Assembly: GCA_012656075.1 (NCBI GenBank)
Contig: JAAKBF010000300.1
Span: 186,001-250,000, forward strand
Length of the DNA: 64,000 nucleotides
DNA from: Phytophthora hibernalis
Taxonomy: Eukaryota > Oomycota > Peronosporomycetes > Peronosporales > Peronosporaceae
Reading direction: 5' to 3'
Below are positions 30,197 through 40,347 of the stretch, piece by piece; within the stretch, counting starts at the first letter, position 1; each line of letters starts with the position of its first letter. A program made the position numbers and the translations under genes. Below the pieces are notes generated by a model that made no database searches, was not told where the DNA came from, and saw only the letters and a program-made list of their open reading frames with translations.

Positions 30197-30904
30197 ATGA
30201 TGTTTTTCCACCGCCTTCGCCACTCTCGCGATCTTCGCGGCCACCGCCAACGGCGCCACCATGCTACGCCAAGAAGAGGAAGGCAGCAGTAGCTGCACTC
30301 TCGCCGGCACATACAAGTCCGGCACCGAACATCTCGTCCTGCAGCTCCGTCACCATCGGGTCGCTATCCGTACCGGCTGGCGTCACGTTGGACCTGAGCA
30401 AGGCCAAGAGCGGCGCCATCAACGAATGCACGGGCACCACCACATTCGGTACACAGACGTGGGAAGGAGCTGCTGGGCGGAAGCGATCTCACCGTCAAGG
30501 GTCCCGGTACGCTGGACGGCCAAGGCTCCTGGTACTGGAAGCAGGGCACGTCCATCAGTCGCCCTGTCTTCTTCTGCCTGCATGGCGTCACGAGATCCAC
30601 GCTGTCGGGCTTCACCCTCTAAAACTCGCCTTTCCGTACTTTTAGCATCCTCAACTTTCAGAAGACCACCATCAGCGGCGTCACACTCGATTCCAGCGCC
30701 GGTGACGGCACGGCCAAGAACACAGACGGGTTTGACCTGACAAAGAATGACGGAGTCACCATTACGGGCAACAAGATTTACAATCAGGATGACTGCCTCG
30801 CAATGCATTTTCCAGCACCAACACCGTCCTCAGTGACAACTACTGCAGCGCCGATCAACAGACGGCCGGACCTCCTGGAAGGCTCGGTTGGGTATCGAGA
30901 GTGA
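30197..30904 (+). pseudogene. Polygalacturonase pseudogene, copy 4
   Basis: From the ATG at 30197 the signal-peptide frame (FATLAIFAATANGATMLRQE) is reached only after a one-base shift. A second shift follows YKSGTE, then ISSCSSVTIGSLSVPAGVT and TGTTTFGTQTWEG. Another shift leads to LTVKGPGTLDGQGSWYW and RSTLSGFTL, then a TAA where Lys is expected, near 30620. NSPFRTFSIL, KNTDGFDLTKND and NQDDCLAM follow with catalytic Asp residues intact. After DDCLAM the frame is lost, and the His and Arg-Ile-Lys motifs are missing. At least four lesions; inactive. Confidence 0.85.
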
Positions 30905-31562
30905 CGAATAGAACTGCCTACGCGGATTATGCAGTCCGCAGTGTCAGACAAGGATGACTACTGCATTAAAATTTGTAAATGTGTATGTGATGTGATGTGA
31001 ACGATTTCGAAATGGAATTGAATTAATGGAGAGCAGGTGTCCGACTTGGCGGTCTTGGTTGACCTTGCCTCGACCGCAGAGATTTAATCCTCTGTGTGGT
31101 GCTTCCTCGTTTCTTCGCCTGGTCTTCAAGCTGCCTCCACCCCGTCCGAAGCTCGTTGTCCATTATTGGGGCAGCTCGTAAGCTCAAGTGATGAGCATGT
31201 TTTCGTTTGCCAAGAGATCGACAATCTCGGCTTATCGGGTTATCGAGAACCAGGTGCGAGTAACATCGAGGGGCTTGGATATGATGAGTGTGAGTCGAAT
31301 GGGCCCTGTAGGAGAATTGCCAGATCACACCTGTTCGAGTTTGCAGCTTGGTGTAGAGTTCTCTCGATCGTGATCATTATAAAAGTAAAAAATGAACGCG
31401 TCAAATTTGAGCCTTCAATTGCACGAACACAAGCTCGAGGACATTTCGCAGTCACAAACGTCCATCTCTGGGAAAATGCAGATTGCAGCTTCATCACCGT
31501 CTTGGCCACTTTACTGCCCCCACCCATGCCGATTTGTGCTGTCCGATGTACATGACGCCTGT
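30905..31562. other. Intergenic stretch, no gene seen
   Basis: Short open frames on both strands lack recognisable motifs. Confidence 0.4.
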
Positions 31563-31564
31563 TA

Positions 31565-31909
31565 CCGGATATTCTTTGTTAAGGGATACACCCCACCGGA
31601 GGAGATACTACCCCGCTCCGTTTATGTACACCAAGTCGACCGTGACTCATACTCTTCTCCAAATTCTTCGTCTACCTCAGCTTCTTCAACTTCTACATGT
31701 ACAAACGATGGATATATTTCTTCTCCCATCTTCACTCCCCCTAGAGTCAAGCGGGGCAACCGACTGGTGGTGCACGCCCCATTGGAGAAGTGAAAAATAC
31801 TGATGTATCCCTTAACAAAGAAAGCAGTGTAGTGATTTGCTGACCTGTGATTGGCTAACCTGAGCCTGTATCCCATACGCGGGTGTATCCCATAACAAAG
31901 AATATCCGG
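31565..31909. mobile_element. TA-flanked MITE, 345 bp
   Basis: The ends CCGGATATTCTTTGTTAAGG and the complement of the right end agree at all but one of about 29 bases. TA occurs outside both ends (31563-31564 and 31910-31911). An extra internal copy of the end sequence (TGTATCCCTTAACAAAG at 31803) lies in the right half. No coding capacity. Confidence 0.78.
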
Positions 31910-32216
31910 TAATGTGTGGACTCATCGGTGCAGAGCATCGTGAATGAATGGCATCAACATTTGTGTCCACCTAACAAGGCGACGACAGCTTGTTGAGACG
32001 GTAACCAGTACCATTCTCAGCTCTCTTTTCGGTCTGTCACCGACGCTAGGCACCACAAGCTTAATGCGATTTGCTGTACGCCATGCGGTAACAAGGCGAG
32101 TGGCGTTGGCGCGAGTGGTTCCTCCCACTCGACCACTGCAACGTGAGACGGTGTACGCGTTATGCCTCTTGTAGGACACCTGGCAGCCTAACTACTCGAA
32201 CGGCTCATTTGTGGAA

Positions 32217-32236
32217 TCATTCCCCCATTTGCTTCC
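32217..32236 (+). promoter_or_regulatory. Oomycete core promoter of polygalacturonase copy 5
   Basis: TCATTCCCCCATTTGCTTCC fits the Inr plus flanking-region consensus and lies 34-53 bases before the start codon. Confidence 0.72.
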
Positions 32237-32269
32237 AAGCGAGCAACCACGACCTCCGCACCGCTAAAC

Positions 32270-33508
32270 ATGAAGGTCATCACGCAGACTCTCCCCGTCC
32301 TCGTCCTTCTCGTAGCCGCCACCAATGGATATGACGTGGTGACCCAGAGCGAGGCATCCCAGGAATCTCAGTCGACTCAAGTGGGTCAAGTGTATCCGGC
32401 GAGCGACGACTCCGCTTCAAACCAAGTGGATCAGCGGGGCCCTTGCACTCTGACTGGCAAGTACACCGAGGGCACTGATGTCTCGCACTGCGGTGCTGTC
32501 GTCATCGACTCGTTGTCTGTGCCTGCGGGTGTGACTCTGGATCTGAGCAACGTCACGCATGGTGTTAACATCAAGTTCGAGGGTGTCACCACTTCAGAAG
32601 CGGCCCATCCCACAACTGTAGCAATACATTAGACGGAAATTAGATGTGAACCCGGATGAACATCTCAAGAAGGTCGCGTAGTCGTACCTTTTGGCCAAAA
32701 GCTGAAGGGAACCAACCTTTCCGTTGGCGGCACCGGTACTCTCGACGGCCAGGGAGGGGGCCTGGTACTGGCCCCAAGGTCAGAATGTCACCAAACCTGT
32801 TTTCTTCAAACTGAACAGGGTTATCAACTCGACGCTGTCGGGTTTAACCTTGTGAACGTGCCCTACCGGACCTTTAGTATCGGTAACTCGAACTATACAA
32901 CGATCACCGGTGTCACCCTCAACTCCATCGCTGGCAACGGTGTCGCCAAGAACACCGACGGATTTGATCTCAGCAAGAATGACCACTTCACAATCACGGG
33001 CAACCGGATTTACAACCAGGATGACTGTCTTGCCATGCAGTCCAGCACCAACACTGTTTTCAGCAACAACTACTGCAGCGGTGGTCACGGTATCTCCCTC
33101 GGCTCGCTTGGTGGAGAACAGCAAGACGCTTCGACTACTGTCGCTGGTCTCTTGGTAAGCGGCAACACCATCGCGAACAGCGACAATGGTATCCGAATCA
33201 AGACTATCACTGGCCTGAAGGGACTGGTTACGGACGCCATGTATATCAACAACAAGCTCGTGAATGTCAAGAATGCGATTGTCATGCACTCGGACTACAA
33301 CAAAACTAAGGGCGGATACTCGGGTACCCCTGACAGCCTGGTGAACATCACCAACGTCAAGATCGAGAATCTGTCGGGGTCTGCTACAAACCTTTACGAT
33401 ATTGTGGCAAACCCAGACGTCGTGTCGAACTGGCTGTTCTCCAATATCGCAGTGAACGCCACGAACAATGGTCAGTGCAAGGGCGAACCGAGCTCTGTGC
33501 AGTGCTAA
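32270..33508 (+). pseudogene. Polygalacturonase pseudogene, copy 5
   Basis: The N-terminal part is intact: signal peptide MKVITQTLPVLVLLVAATNG, a VVTQS linker, CTLTGKYTEGTDVSHCG, and VTLDLSNVTHGVNIKFEGVT. About 95 bases of unrelated sequence then replace the KWEGPLV region and bring a stop at 32630-32632. The GTLDGQG region is followed by a one-base shift at a G-run near 32757, and another shift near 32850. From VNVPYRTFSI to the end everything is normal: NTDGFD, QDDCLAM, GGHG and RIKT, finishing EPSSVQC. Splicing could only rescue it if the inserted block were an intron, but no good GT...AG pair restores the deleted residues. Nearest relative is copy 6. Confidence 0.82.
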
Positions 33509-33519
33509 AAGCAATTTAG

Positions 33520-34121
33520 ATTCAGGTTGTGAACTCTTTGAGTAGCGTGTAATGAATAACAAAAATATAGATGTGTTAATGGTTGTAGTATTACTGTAGC
33601 ATTACAAATGCAATCATACCGGAGGTCGGACAATAAGTACTACTGATACAATTGTACTACAGTCAATTATAATTGCTTTTAGAAAGTACTACAGTATCGC
33701 AGTAATTGAATTAAAGAATTATATTCTCAATAAATATATTTTCAAGATGGATCTCCAATAAAAATATTGCAATATCTCACCCCATAATAATATCATAATT
33801 GGATTTGTATTACTTCGTATTAATACATGTATTAATTATGTTTGCCGCCATCAAAAACCTAGTCAGTGGCTACGTAGCGAGATCGTGTTAATTGCTGTGT
33901 AGGGTTCCGGTATCAATGTACTGTACATGTAAGTTTACCGTTATTTGCAGTGCGAGTTGCACGGCTCTCATTGATCATGTTGTCGCCCTCATGTAAGGAC
34001 GCAATCGGACGTATTGGACGGTTCCAGGTCCACAACTTCGATGCGATTTGTTCATGCCATGCGGGCGAGGAAACAAGTCTACGATGGGCCGGGCGTTAAA
34101 CCACCGCCACCTCTACTCAAC
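33520..34121. other. AT-rich intergenic region
   Basis: Strikingly AT-rich compared with its surroundings up to about 33960, with several short repeats such as TACTACAGT. Probably the 3' flank of copy 5 and upstream region of copy 6. No gene. Confidence 0.5.
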
Positions 34122-34140
34122 CTCCATTCTCCAATTTGCG
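34122..34140 (+). promoter_or_regulatory. Oomycete core promoter of polygalacturonase copy 6
   Basis: CTCCATTCTCCAATTTGCG lies 34-52 bases before the start codon and matches the Inr plus flanking-region consensus. Confidence 0.72.
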
Positions 34141-34173
34141 GTCGGCATATTATAGCAGACTCAGCCTCCAACC

Positions 34174-35453
34174 ATGAAACTCTTCGCGTCTGTTCTCCCT
34201 GCTCTTGCCCTGCTCGCTACTATTGCGACCGGATCCGATGTGGTGACTCAGAGTCAAGTGACGCAGGAATCTCAGGCAAGTCCGGTGACCCAGGTGTCTG
34301 CTGCGATTCAAGTGGACCAAGTGGTCCAGGTATCCGCCGCGATTCAGGTGGACCAATTGGACCAGGTGTCCCCCGCGAGTCAGGTGGACCAAGAAGACCA
34401 AAACGACATTTGTATCCTCTCCGGTGACTACACGCAAGGCACCAACGTCTCGCAATGCGGGACAATTATCATCGATTCACTGTATGTGCCTGCCGGCGTC
34501 ATGCTTGACCTGACAAACGTCACCGACGGTGCCAACATCAAATTCCAAGGCACCACCACCTTCGGTCAAATGGTAAGTACAGTCGTTATTTCTGGGCCAT
34601 TTCGCTTCTGACGAATTTGTTTTAGAAATGGGAGGGCCCTCTTGTGAAGCTCAAGGGGAGCAACCTCACTGTTACTGGTCCCGGTACGCTGGACGGCCAG
34701 GGCGCGTGGTACTGGCCGCAAGGGCAGAATATCACTCGTCCAGTGTTCTTCCGCCTGTCCAAAGTCGCCAACTCAACGCTGTCGGGCTTCACTATCCAGA
34801 ACATGCCGTATCGCACCTTCAGCATCCTCAACACCAACTACACGACCATCTCGGGACTCACCCTCAATTCGAGCGCTGGTAACGGGCTTGCCAAGAACAC
34901 AGACGGCTTTGACTTGAGCAGAAACAACCACGTGACCATTACAGGCAACCGGATCTTCAACCAGGATGACTGCCTCGCCATGCAGTCCAGCAACAATACG
35001 GTCTTCAGCTACAACTACTGTAGCGGTACCCACGGAATCTCCATCGGCTCGCTGGGTGGCCCTGCGCAGAACGAAAACACTACCGTCGCTGGTCTCCTGG
35101 TGAAGGGCAATACCATTGTCAACAGCACCAATGGCCTCCGCATCAAGACCATCATCGGGCTGAAAGGAATGGTCACCAATGTCTCGTACGTGGACAACCA
35201 ACTGTCGAACGTCACGCACGCCATCGTCATGCACTCGGACTACAACAAAACTAAGGGAGGATACTCGGGCTTGCCCACCAGTCTCGTGAACATCACCAAC
35301 ATCAAGATCGACAATCTCTCAGGTTCGGCTACGAACCTCTACGACATTTTTGCGAACCCGGACGTGGTGTCGAACTGGTTCTTTACCAACATCGCAGTGA
35401 ACGCCACGAACATCGGCCAATGCAATGGTGGTCCAAGCAATGTGCAGTGCTAA
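34174..35453 (+). CDS. Polygalacturonase (glycoside hydrolase family 28), copy 6, with one intron
   Basis: Two exons, 34174-34572 and 34626-35453, join in phase to encode 408 residues. The 53-bp intron begins GTAAGT and ends TTTTAG, and removal restores GTTTFGQMKWEGPL as in the other copies. Residues 1-20 are a signal peptide (MKLFASVLPALALLATIATG). Next comes a linker with repeated (V)SAAIQVDQ units, a CIL...C pair, and the beta-helix domain. Catalytic motifs: NTDGFD with Asp226, QDDCLAM with Asp247/Asp248, GTHG with His269, and RIKT with Arg305/Lys307. Many Asn-x-Ser/Thr sites suggest glycosylation. It should be secreted and degrade pectin. It ends 90 bp from the convergent MNS1-like gene. 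The other intact copies lack the intron. Confidence 0.93.
34573..34625 (+). other. 53-bp intron of polygalacturonase copy 6
   Basis: GTAAGT donor and TTTTAG acceptor with a pyrimidine-rich end. Phase 0; contains an in-frame stop, so it must be removed. Confidence 0.85.
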
Positions 35454-35543
35454 CAAGTTCATCCAAAGAGCTGTCTACACTGTACCAACGAAACAATACA
35501 CACTTGCACGAATAAAGGTTTGCATGTGATTAGAGTCAATGAA

Positions 35544-36995
35544 TCAACGGAAGATGCCGCCACCGGAAGACGACGACGATGACGGACGCAATGCTCGAGG
35601 CAGGTATCCTTGTAACACTTCGGCGTGCTCGCGCAGTAGTCTCTGCTTGGCGGCCTCCACGACCTGGCGTCTGTAGTTCTCGTCCTGCTCCTGGCGTTCC
35701 CTCTCGCGACGTTCGCGTTGCAACTCGGCGTACACCATTTCTTGCTTGAGCGCGCGGTGTCGCGCGATCTCGTCCACGAACTGCTCGCGCTGCTTTCGTC
35801 GGAAAGCTGCCAGCTCCATTTCGCGGCGTTCCTCGGAGCGGAACCTCTCCTTGAGCATCTCGTTGAAGGCATCCTCGTCGGCGCGCTGGCGCGCCAGCAG
35901 TTCCTGTTTGAGCTGCATCTGCATCTCGTTGCTGCGCATCATTTCGTCCTTGGCGACCAATTTGGCCGCAACCTTCTCCTCTTCCTGAGCGCGCTTCTTC
36001 TGCAGCAGTTCTTCCTCCCAAAGCTCGTCGCGTAGTCGCTCGATTTCTTCGTCTTCGCGCATCTTGGCCTGGATTTCGGCCTCCACCGCGCGAAACATGG
36101 CGTCTTCCTGCGCCTTCTTGACGTCTGACGCCGCTTTGGTGTCGGCTTCACGCACCTCCACGCGGCGTCGGTACTCCGCGATCGCTTCGTCTTCACGCCG
36201 AGCAGCTTCAACCTGTTGCTGTTTCATGATATTGCGCTCCAAGTGAACCTGCTCGATCATCTCTCGTGTTTGTTCACGAGACGTTTGTCGTCGTGCAAGC
36301 TCAGCGGCATCTTCCTCTTCCACCTGCTGCATAAGCTGCTCGATCTTGGCTCGCTCGAAGTCCGCCTCCATCTGCGCCTCACGACGTAGCTCGTGGCGCT
36401 GCATCATCTGCGACTGAAGCACCTGCTTGCCGTGTTCAGCTTCACCGCGCTTTCTCAACTCGAGATTCTGCATCTCAATGAGTGCGCGCTGTCGGTCGTA
36501 CTCCATTTGCTGCTCGATCGCCACCTCCCGTTGTCGGTCAAGAGCTGTGAGTGTTTCACGCTCGAGTTGCTGCGTCGCGCGCTCCTTGTTCATGTAGGCC
36601 GTTTTCAAGAACACTTCAAGTTCACGCAGCTCCTCGCTCGCCTCGCAGATGAGCTGCACCTCGCGTTCATGCTGCTCTTGGGCCTTTTTGGTCGTCTCGA
36701 GAGCATTGGCCAGTGCCTCGTTCTGCTGCCGCTCTCGAGTCGCCCGTTGTCGTTCACTGATCTTTCGAGTCGTGGCTTCTTCCATTATCCGCTCGGCCGT
36801 GAGCTGCGCCACGTGGTTCGTGCGGCGTCGAGACGCTACATTGGCGTCCGACTGGTTCTGCTGCGCCTGCAACTGGTTGCCCTGCGCGAACTTGGATAAC
36901 GCCGAGTGGTCCGCCTCTTGTCGTCGACGTCCGAGCTGGATCTTGTCGACGTTGTGCGATGTCATGCGCGTGTTCACCGGGTACGGGAACGCCAT
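35544..36995 (-). CDS. MNS1: MNS1-like flagellar doublet protein (TPH-domain coiled coil)
   Basis: An uninterrupted 483-residue protein that is almost entirely alpha-helical coiled coil, rich in Glu, Arg, Gln and Lys. The trichohyalin-plectin-homology (TPH) region spans roughly residues 120-465. The C terminus is diagnostic: FVDEIARHRALKQEMVYAEL, then RLLREHAEVLQGYLPRAL, matching the conserved end of MNS1 (LL-EHA--L-GYLP), followed by a Ser/Gly tail. MNS1 is an inner protein of axonemal doublet microtubules needed for motile cilia; in an oomycete it would serve the zoospore flagella. The length is close to that of animal MNS1 (about 495). It is convergent with polygalacturonase copy 6 and about 850 bp downstream of the giant receptor gene on the same strand. 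No obvious oomycete Inr was found just upstream. Confidence 0.85.
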   Translation of the reverse strand: MAFPYPVNTRMTSHNVDKIQLGRRRQEADHSALSKFAQGNQLQAQQNQSDANVASRRRTNHVAQLTAERIMEEATTRKISERQRATRERQQNEALANALETTKKAQEQHEREVQLICEASEELRELEVFLKTAYMNKERATQQLERETLTALDRQREVAIEQQMEYDRQRALIEMQNLELRKRGEAEHGKQVLQSQMMQRHELRREAQMEADFERAKIEQLMQQVEEEDAAELARRQTSREQTREMIEQVHLERNIMKQQQVEAARREDEAIAEYRRRVEVREADTKAASDVKKAQEDAMFRAVEAEIQAKMREDEEIERLRDELWEEELLQKKRAQEEEKVAAKLVAKDEMMRSNEMQMQLKQELLARQRADEDAFNEMLKERFRSEERREMELAAFRRKQREQFVDEIARHRALKQEMVYAELQRERRERERQEQDENYRRQVVEAAKQRLLREHAEVLQGYLPRALRPSSSSSSGGGIFR

Positions 36996-37846
36996 GACAC
37001 AAGAAGGGATAGGATAGATAAATGCAATCTCGAGCTGTTCGAGTCGTGGGTTTCAACGCTAATGCTGGAGCAAGCGGCCTCCACGTAGCGGGGTTACACA
37101 AAGAGCTGGTCGCCCAATTGGTCCTGGTTAATACCTACTACGTGAGACTCGAGAGTTTGGGAGGGCTCACATACTAACCTTGAAGTGGACTTAGGCGCGA
37201 TTTTCGAGGAGTGCGCTGTGTTGGTGTTATCCGGCTACCCTGTGACGCAGCTCAGAAGGACGAGGTGATGGTGAATGGTTCAACACCGCTGCCATTTCCG
37301 TTAGTATGGCTCTGCGTGTGTGTACCGTGGTGAATCCGGTAACTATGGTGAAAGCTGTACGATGTTAGCATGCACTGTATGGATTTTGTTTGTTCTGTGC
37401 CGCTTCTCGTGTAACGTTATTAATATATCGACTTCATCACTGCCGCATCGTATTACCGCATCGTTGATATCATTATTCCCACATTTATCATAAAGCGCAC
37501 CTATTGTTAGCCAATCAAATCTCTTATTTAATCAGCAAGCATAAGATAAACTATATTTAACAAAGCCATTATAACCACAGCCCTTGTGTAGATCAGGTAG
37601 GACTTATGATTTCGGCGATACGGTACTGCCAGTCTTGGTGTTTGCCTCTGGTTTTGTTGCCAATTCATATGACAGTGATACCAAACTTCACATCGTAGTC
37701 AGGGCTGTCACTTGCAGCAAAGTCCGCACAGTACGTCACACATCAACGACCCTACGCACCAGCAGAGCAAGTTGCTTGTTGTGTTCCATGAAATATGTAC
37801 AATGCATTAATATGTATCACCATGCAAGTAAACTTTCGCCTCCCGT
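36996..37846. other. Intergenic region between MNS1-like gene and giant receptor gene
   Basis: No gene. Should contain the MNS1 promoter and the 3' flank of the receptor gene. A short AT-rich part at 37420-37570 is visible. Confidence 0.45.
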
Positions 37847-40347
37847 CTAATTCGGTTTGGGCTTCGGTGGGCCCTTGCTGCGTTTTGACGGAGCTGGCTT
37901 GGACTCTGCTTCCGCAGCTGCGAGTTCTTCTTCCAGCGTGAAGCGCGTGACGGGCGCTAATGCAACGGATTGCGCTGTGTACGGTGATGGTAGTACTGCC
38001 GCTGTTGCTGTTGCGACTTCGTCTTCTCGAGGAGACGGCACGACTCGAGCTGTGGGGCCAGGAGGACCTCCGTGCTCTGACATCATCTTGCGTCGGATGG
38101 GCGAAATGGCCGCGCTGTCCGTCACCTCTTCGTCTGTAGGCGGCGAAAACAATGGGCCAACGGGTCGACCTCGCGGCGGCGACAACTGCGGCTTCACCTG
38201 CGATCGGTTGGTTGGCGACACGGCCACGGATTGCGACCGAGCAGTCGGTGACACGGTAGACGCGTCCGGGGCGCGAGGACCTCGTCGAGCGAGCACCTTC
38301 TCACGCATCTTAGCGACCTTCAAGGCTTCGTCCGAGGTCTGCACACTGCCTGGTAGCGCACTAGCCAGGAGACTTTTCTCGACGGAGACCGCCTTGGCGC
38401 CTCCTCTACGATATCGATGACCGTGGTGGAGACGGTAGCAGGACCCTTCTTCTTCTTCTTGTCCGGACTGATCTTGCTTGGAGGCCCTCGAATGGACTTC
38501 TTGTTCAGCTTTGGGGCTACGATACCACCGGCCGGCGCAAACGCGCTCATTGAATGCTGCACCGACTGCTGTGCACGCTGCAAAGCGCACTCGGTAGCAA
38601 GGTGCGCCTCCATATCTGCCGCATGCCTCTCCACGCCGCATTGCGAGCACGTCGTCATCCGCCACAGACATTCGTGTCGCTCGTGGGCCTCGCGAAGGGC
38701 AGCTCGCAATCGCACATTGCAGCCAGGCACACGACAGGACACTAACAGCGGCGCTGGGGTGTCGCTCTCGACAACGGCGCTGCAGCTGTGGGCGGATCCG
38801 GTCATCACCAGCTTGCCGCACGCACACAACGAAAGCTGCGACTTCCGCCGCTGCACACACTCACTCGCGACATGCTCGTCCATATCCACTGCCGGACGCT
38901 CCGCTGAGCAACGAGGACACACCACAACGCGGTAGTCGCAGTCGGTCCGCTCGTGGGTTTCTCGCTGCGGCTCCGTCATCCGTGCAGCGCACCCAGGCAT
39001 CCTGCAAGCCACGAGATTGGGCGGGCCGCTTGATCCTGACATCGGCTGCACACTCGCGGCGGTTATTGGCCCCCTTCGACTGCACTCGTTGAGCTGGTGC
39101 GCCTCCATGGACTCGCGCATCACCATTTTTCCGCATACGCACAGCGAGAGCATCGATTGCCGCCGCTGCGTGCATTCGTGCGTGTCCATCTCGCCTGCGG
39201 GTCTCTTGATGCCGCAGCGCGGACATGGCACAAGGCGGAATGCACACGCATGTCGTTCATGGGCATCACGGTCAGACACACGCAAGCGTGCGGCACACCC
39301 AGGTAGTCTACAGTGCACCACCGGGCCCCGATCTGTCGGACTCGAAGCCACCCCAGCATCTGCAGCAACGCACTCGTGCAGGCGATGCAGTTCCAGAGAC
39401 GGCGTCAACACCATCTTGCCGCACACGCACATGACCAGTCGGCAGTGGCTTCGTTCGTGCGCGTCGCGGCCGCGCGCTTGCATGGAAATCCCACAGCCCG
39501 CGCGACACACTACAGCGCGTAGTGAGCAGCGCGCCGCCTGGTGCTCCGCCCACTCCGTCTCCAGCATCTTCTTGCCACAGACACACTCGCGTGTGGGGGC
39601 GACTGCCGCCACCACCGAAGCAGGTGCAGCCGTAGCAGGCAACTCCGGATTCGACACGATGCTCGAGCGCGGCACAGGAGGTCCCTTCTTCACCGCCAAC
39701 TTCGGGACCTCTACGCGCAATGGGCTCGTACTCGCGCTAGCCTCGTTAAACACGCTGTCGCGCACACCAAGCCGCGTGATGTCGGTAAACGAGATCGAAC
39801 GCTGTGGTCGCGCACTTTCCCCGTCGCTGTCGTCTCCGCTGTCATACGGCTCGATTCTGCCGACCAACTCCACAACTTCCACCACATCCTGCTCCCCATC
39901 GATAATCTTCTGAACAACTTCAGTTGTCACGACTACCTTCTCGTCGGCCGCGGTTGCAACCGGCACTAGACGATTCGATCTCGCCCTGGCCAGTTTGCGC
40001 TCATTCCGGCGCTCTCTTTTGTCCGCGCGGTGTTTGGCAATGTAGCCCGCCATGCCACCGGCGCCTGCCGCGACTGCTGCCGCACCCAGCGCCATCGGTT
40101 CCGAGCTCAGAGCACTGAAGATGCCGGAATTGGCCAACACTCCGCCGCGAGGATAGGCATGAGACCCATGCGGAAGAAGACCTTGAGCGGGTCCGAGATC
40201 ACGTAGGTGAGCACAAGACCAGAAAGCAGAGAGGTCACCCAAAGCCGCGCCTCCACACTCCCGATGGTGAAGGCAAACATGAGTACGAAGTAGACGCTCC
40301 ACGCACTCCAGACGGCGCACACAGTGTACGAAAAGTACACGACCCAC
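37847..40347 (-). CDS. C-terminal tail segment: TRAF-type zinc fingers and proline-rich end
   Basis: Frames 38320-40347 and 37847-38860 overlap, with a one-base shift near 38404 (VIDIVEE then KAVSVEKSLLASALPG). After a hydrophobic stretch (MALGAAAVAAGAGGMAGYIA, possibly a membrane segment) and a basic segment come about nine TRAF/SIAH-like C2HC fingers. Examples are CVCGKKM...HQAARC, CRLPGCAARL...HERHAC, CPRCGIKRP...HEC and CSQCGVERH...HLATEC. The tail holds SP-rich repeats and ends SKGPPKPKPN. Such fingers usually bind proteins in signalling complexes. No stop or start separates this from the membrane part upstream except a one-base shift near 40130, so a fused receptor tail is the simpler reading, but a separate gene starting near MALGAAAV is possible. 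Confidence 0.65.

Noticed and set aside
32590..32690. Intron explaining the break in polygalacturonase copy 5
   Set aside because: No GT...AG pair both removes the stop and restores the KWEGPLV residues, and two further shifts lie downstream.
35718..36899. Plus-strand open frames across the MNS1-like gene
   Set aside because: Shadows of a coiled-coil gene; Leu/Ser-rich with no recognisable domain, while the opposite strand reads as MNS1 over its full length.
37847..40347. Independent bacterial-type or effector gene
   Set aside because: No signal peptide or effector motif; the zinc-finger tail follows the membrane segment with only a one-base shift between them.
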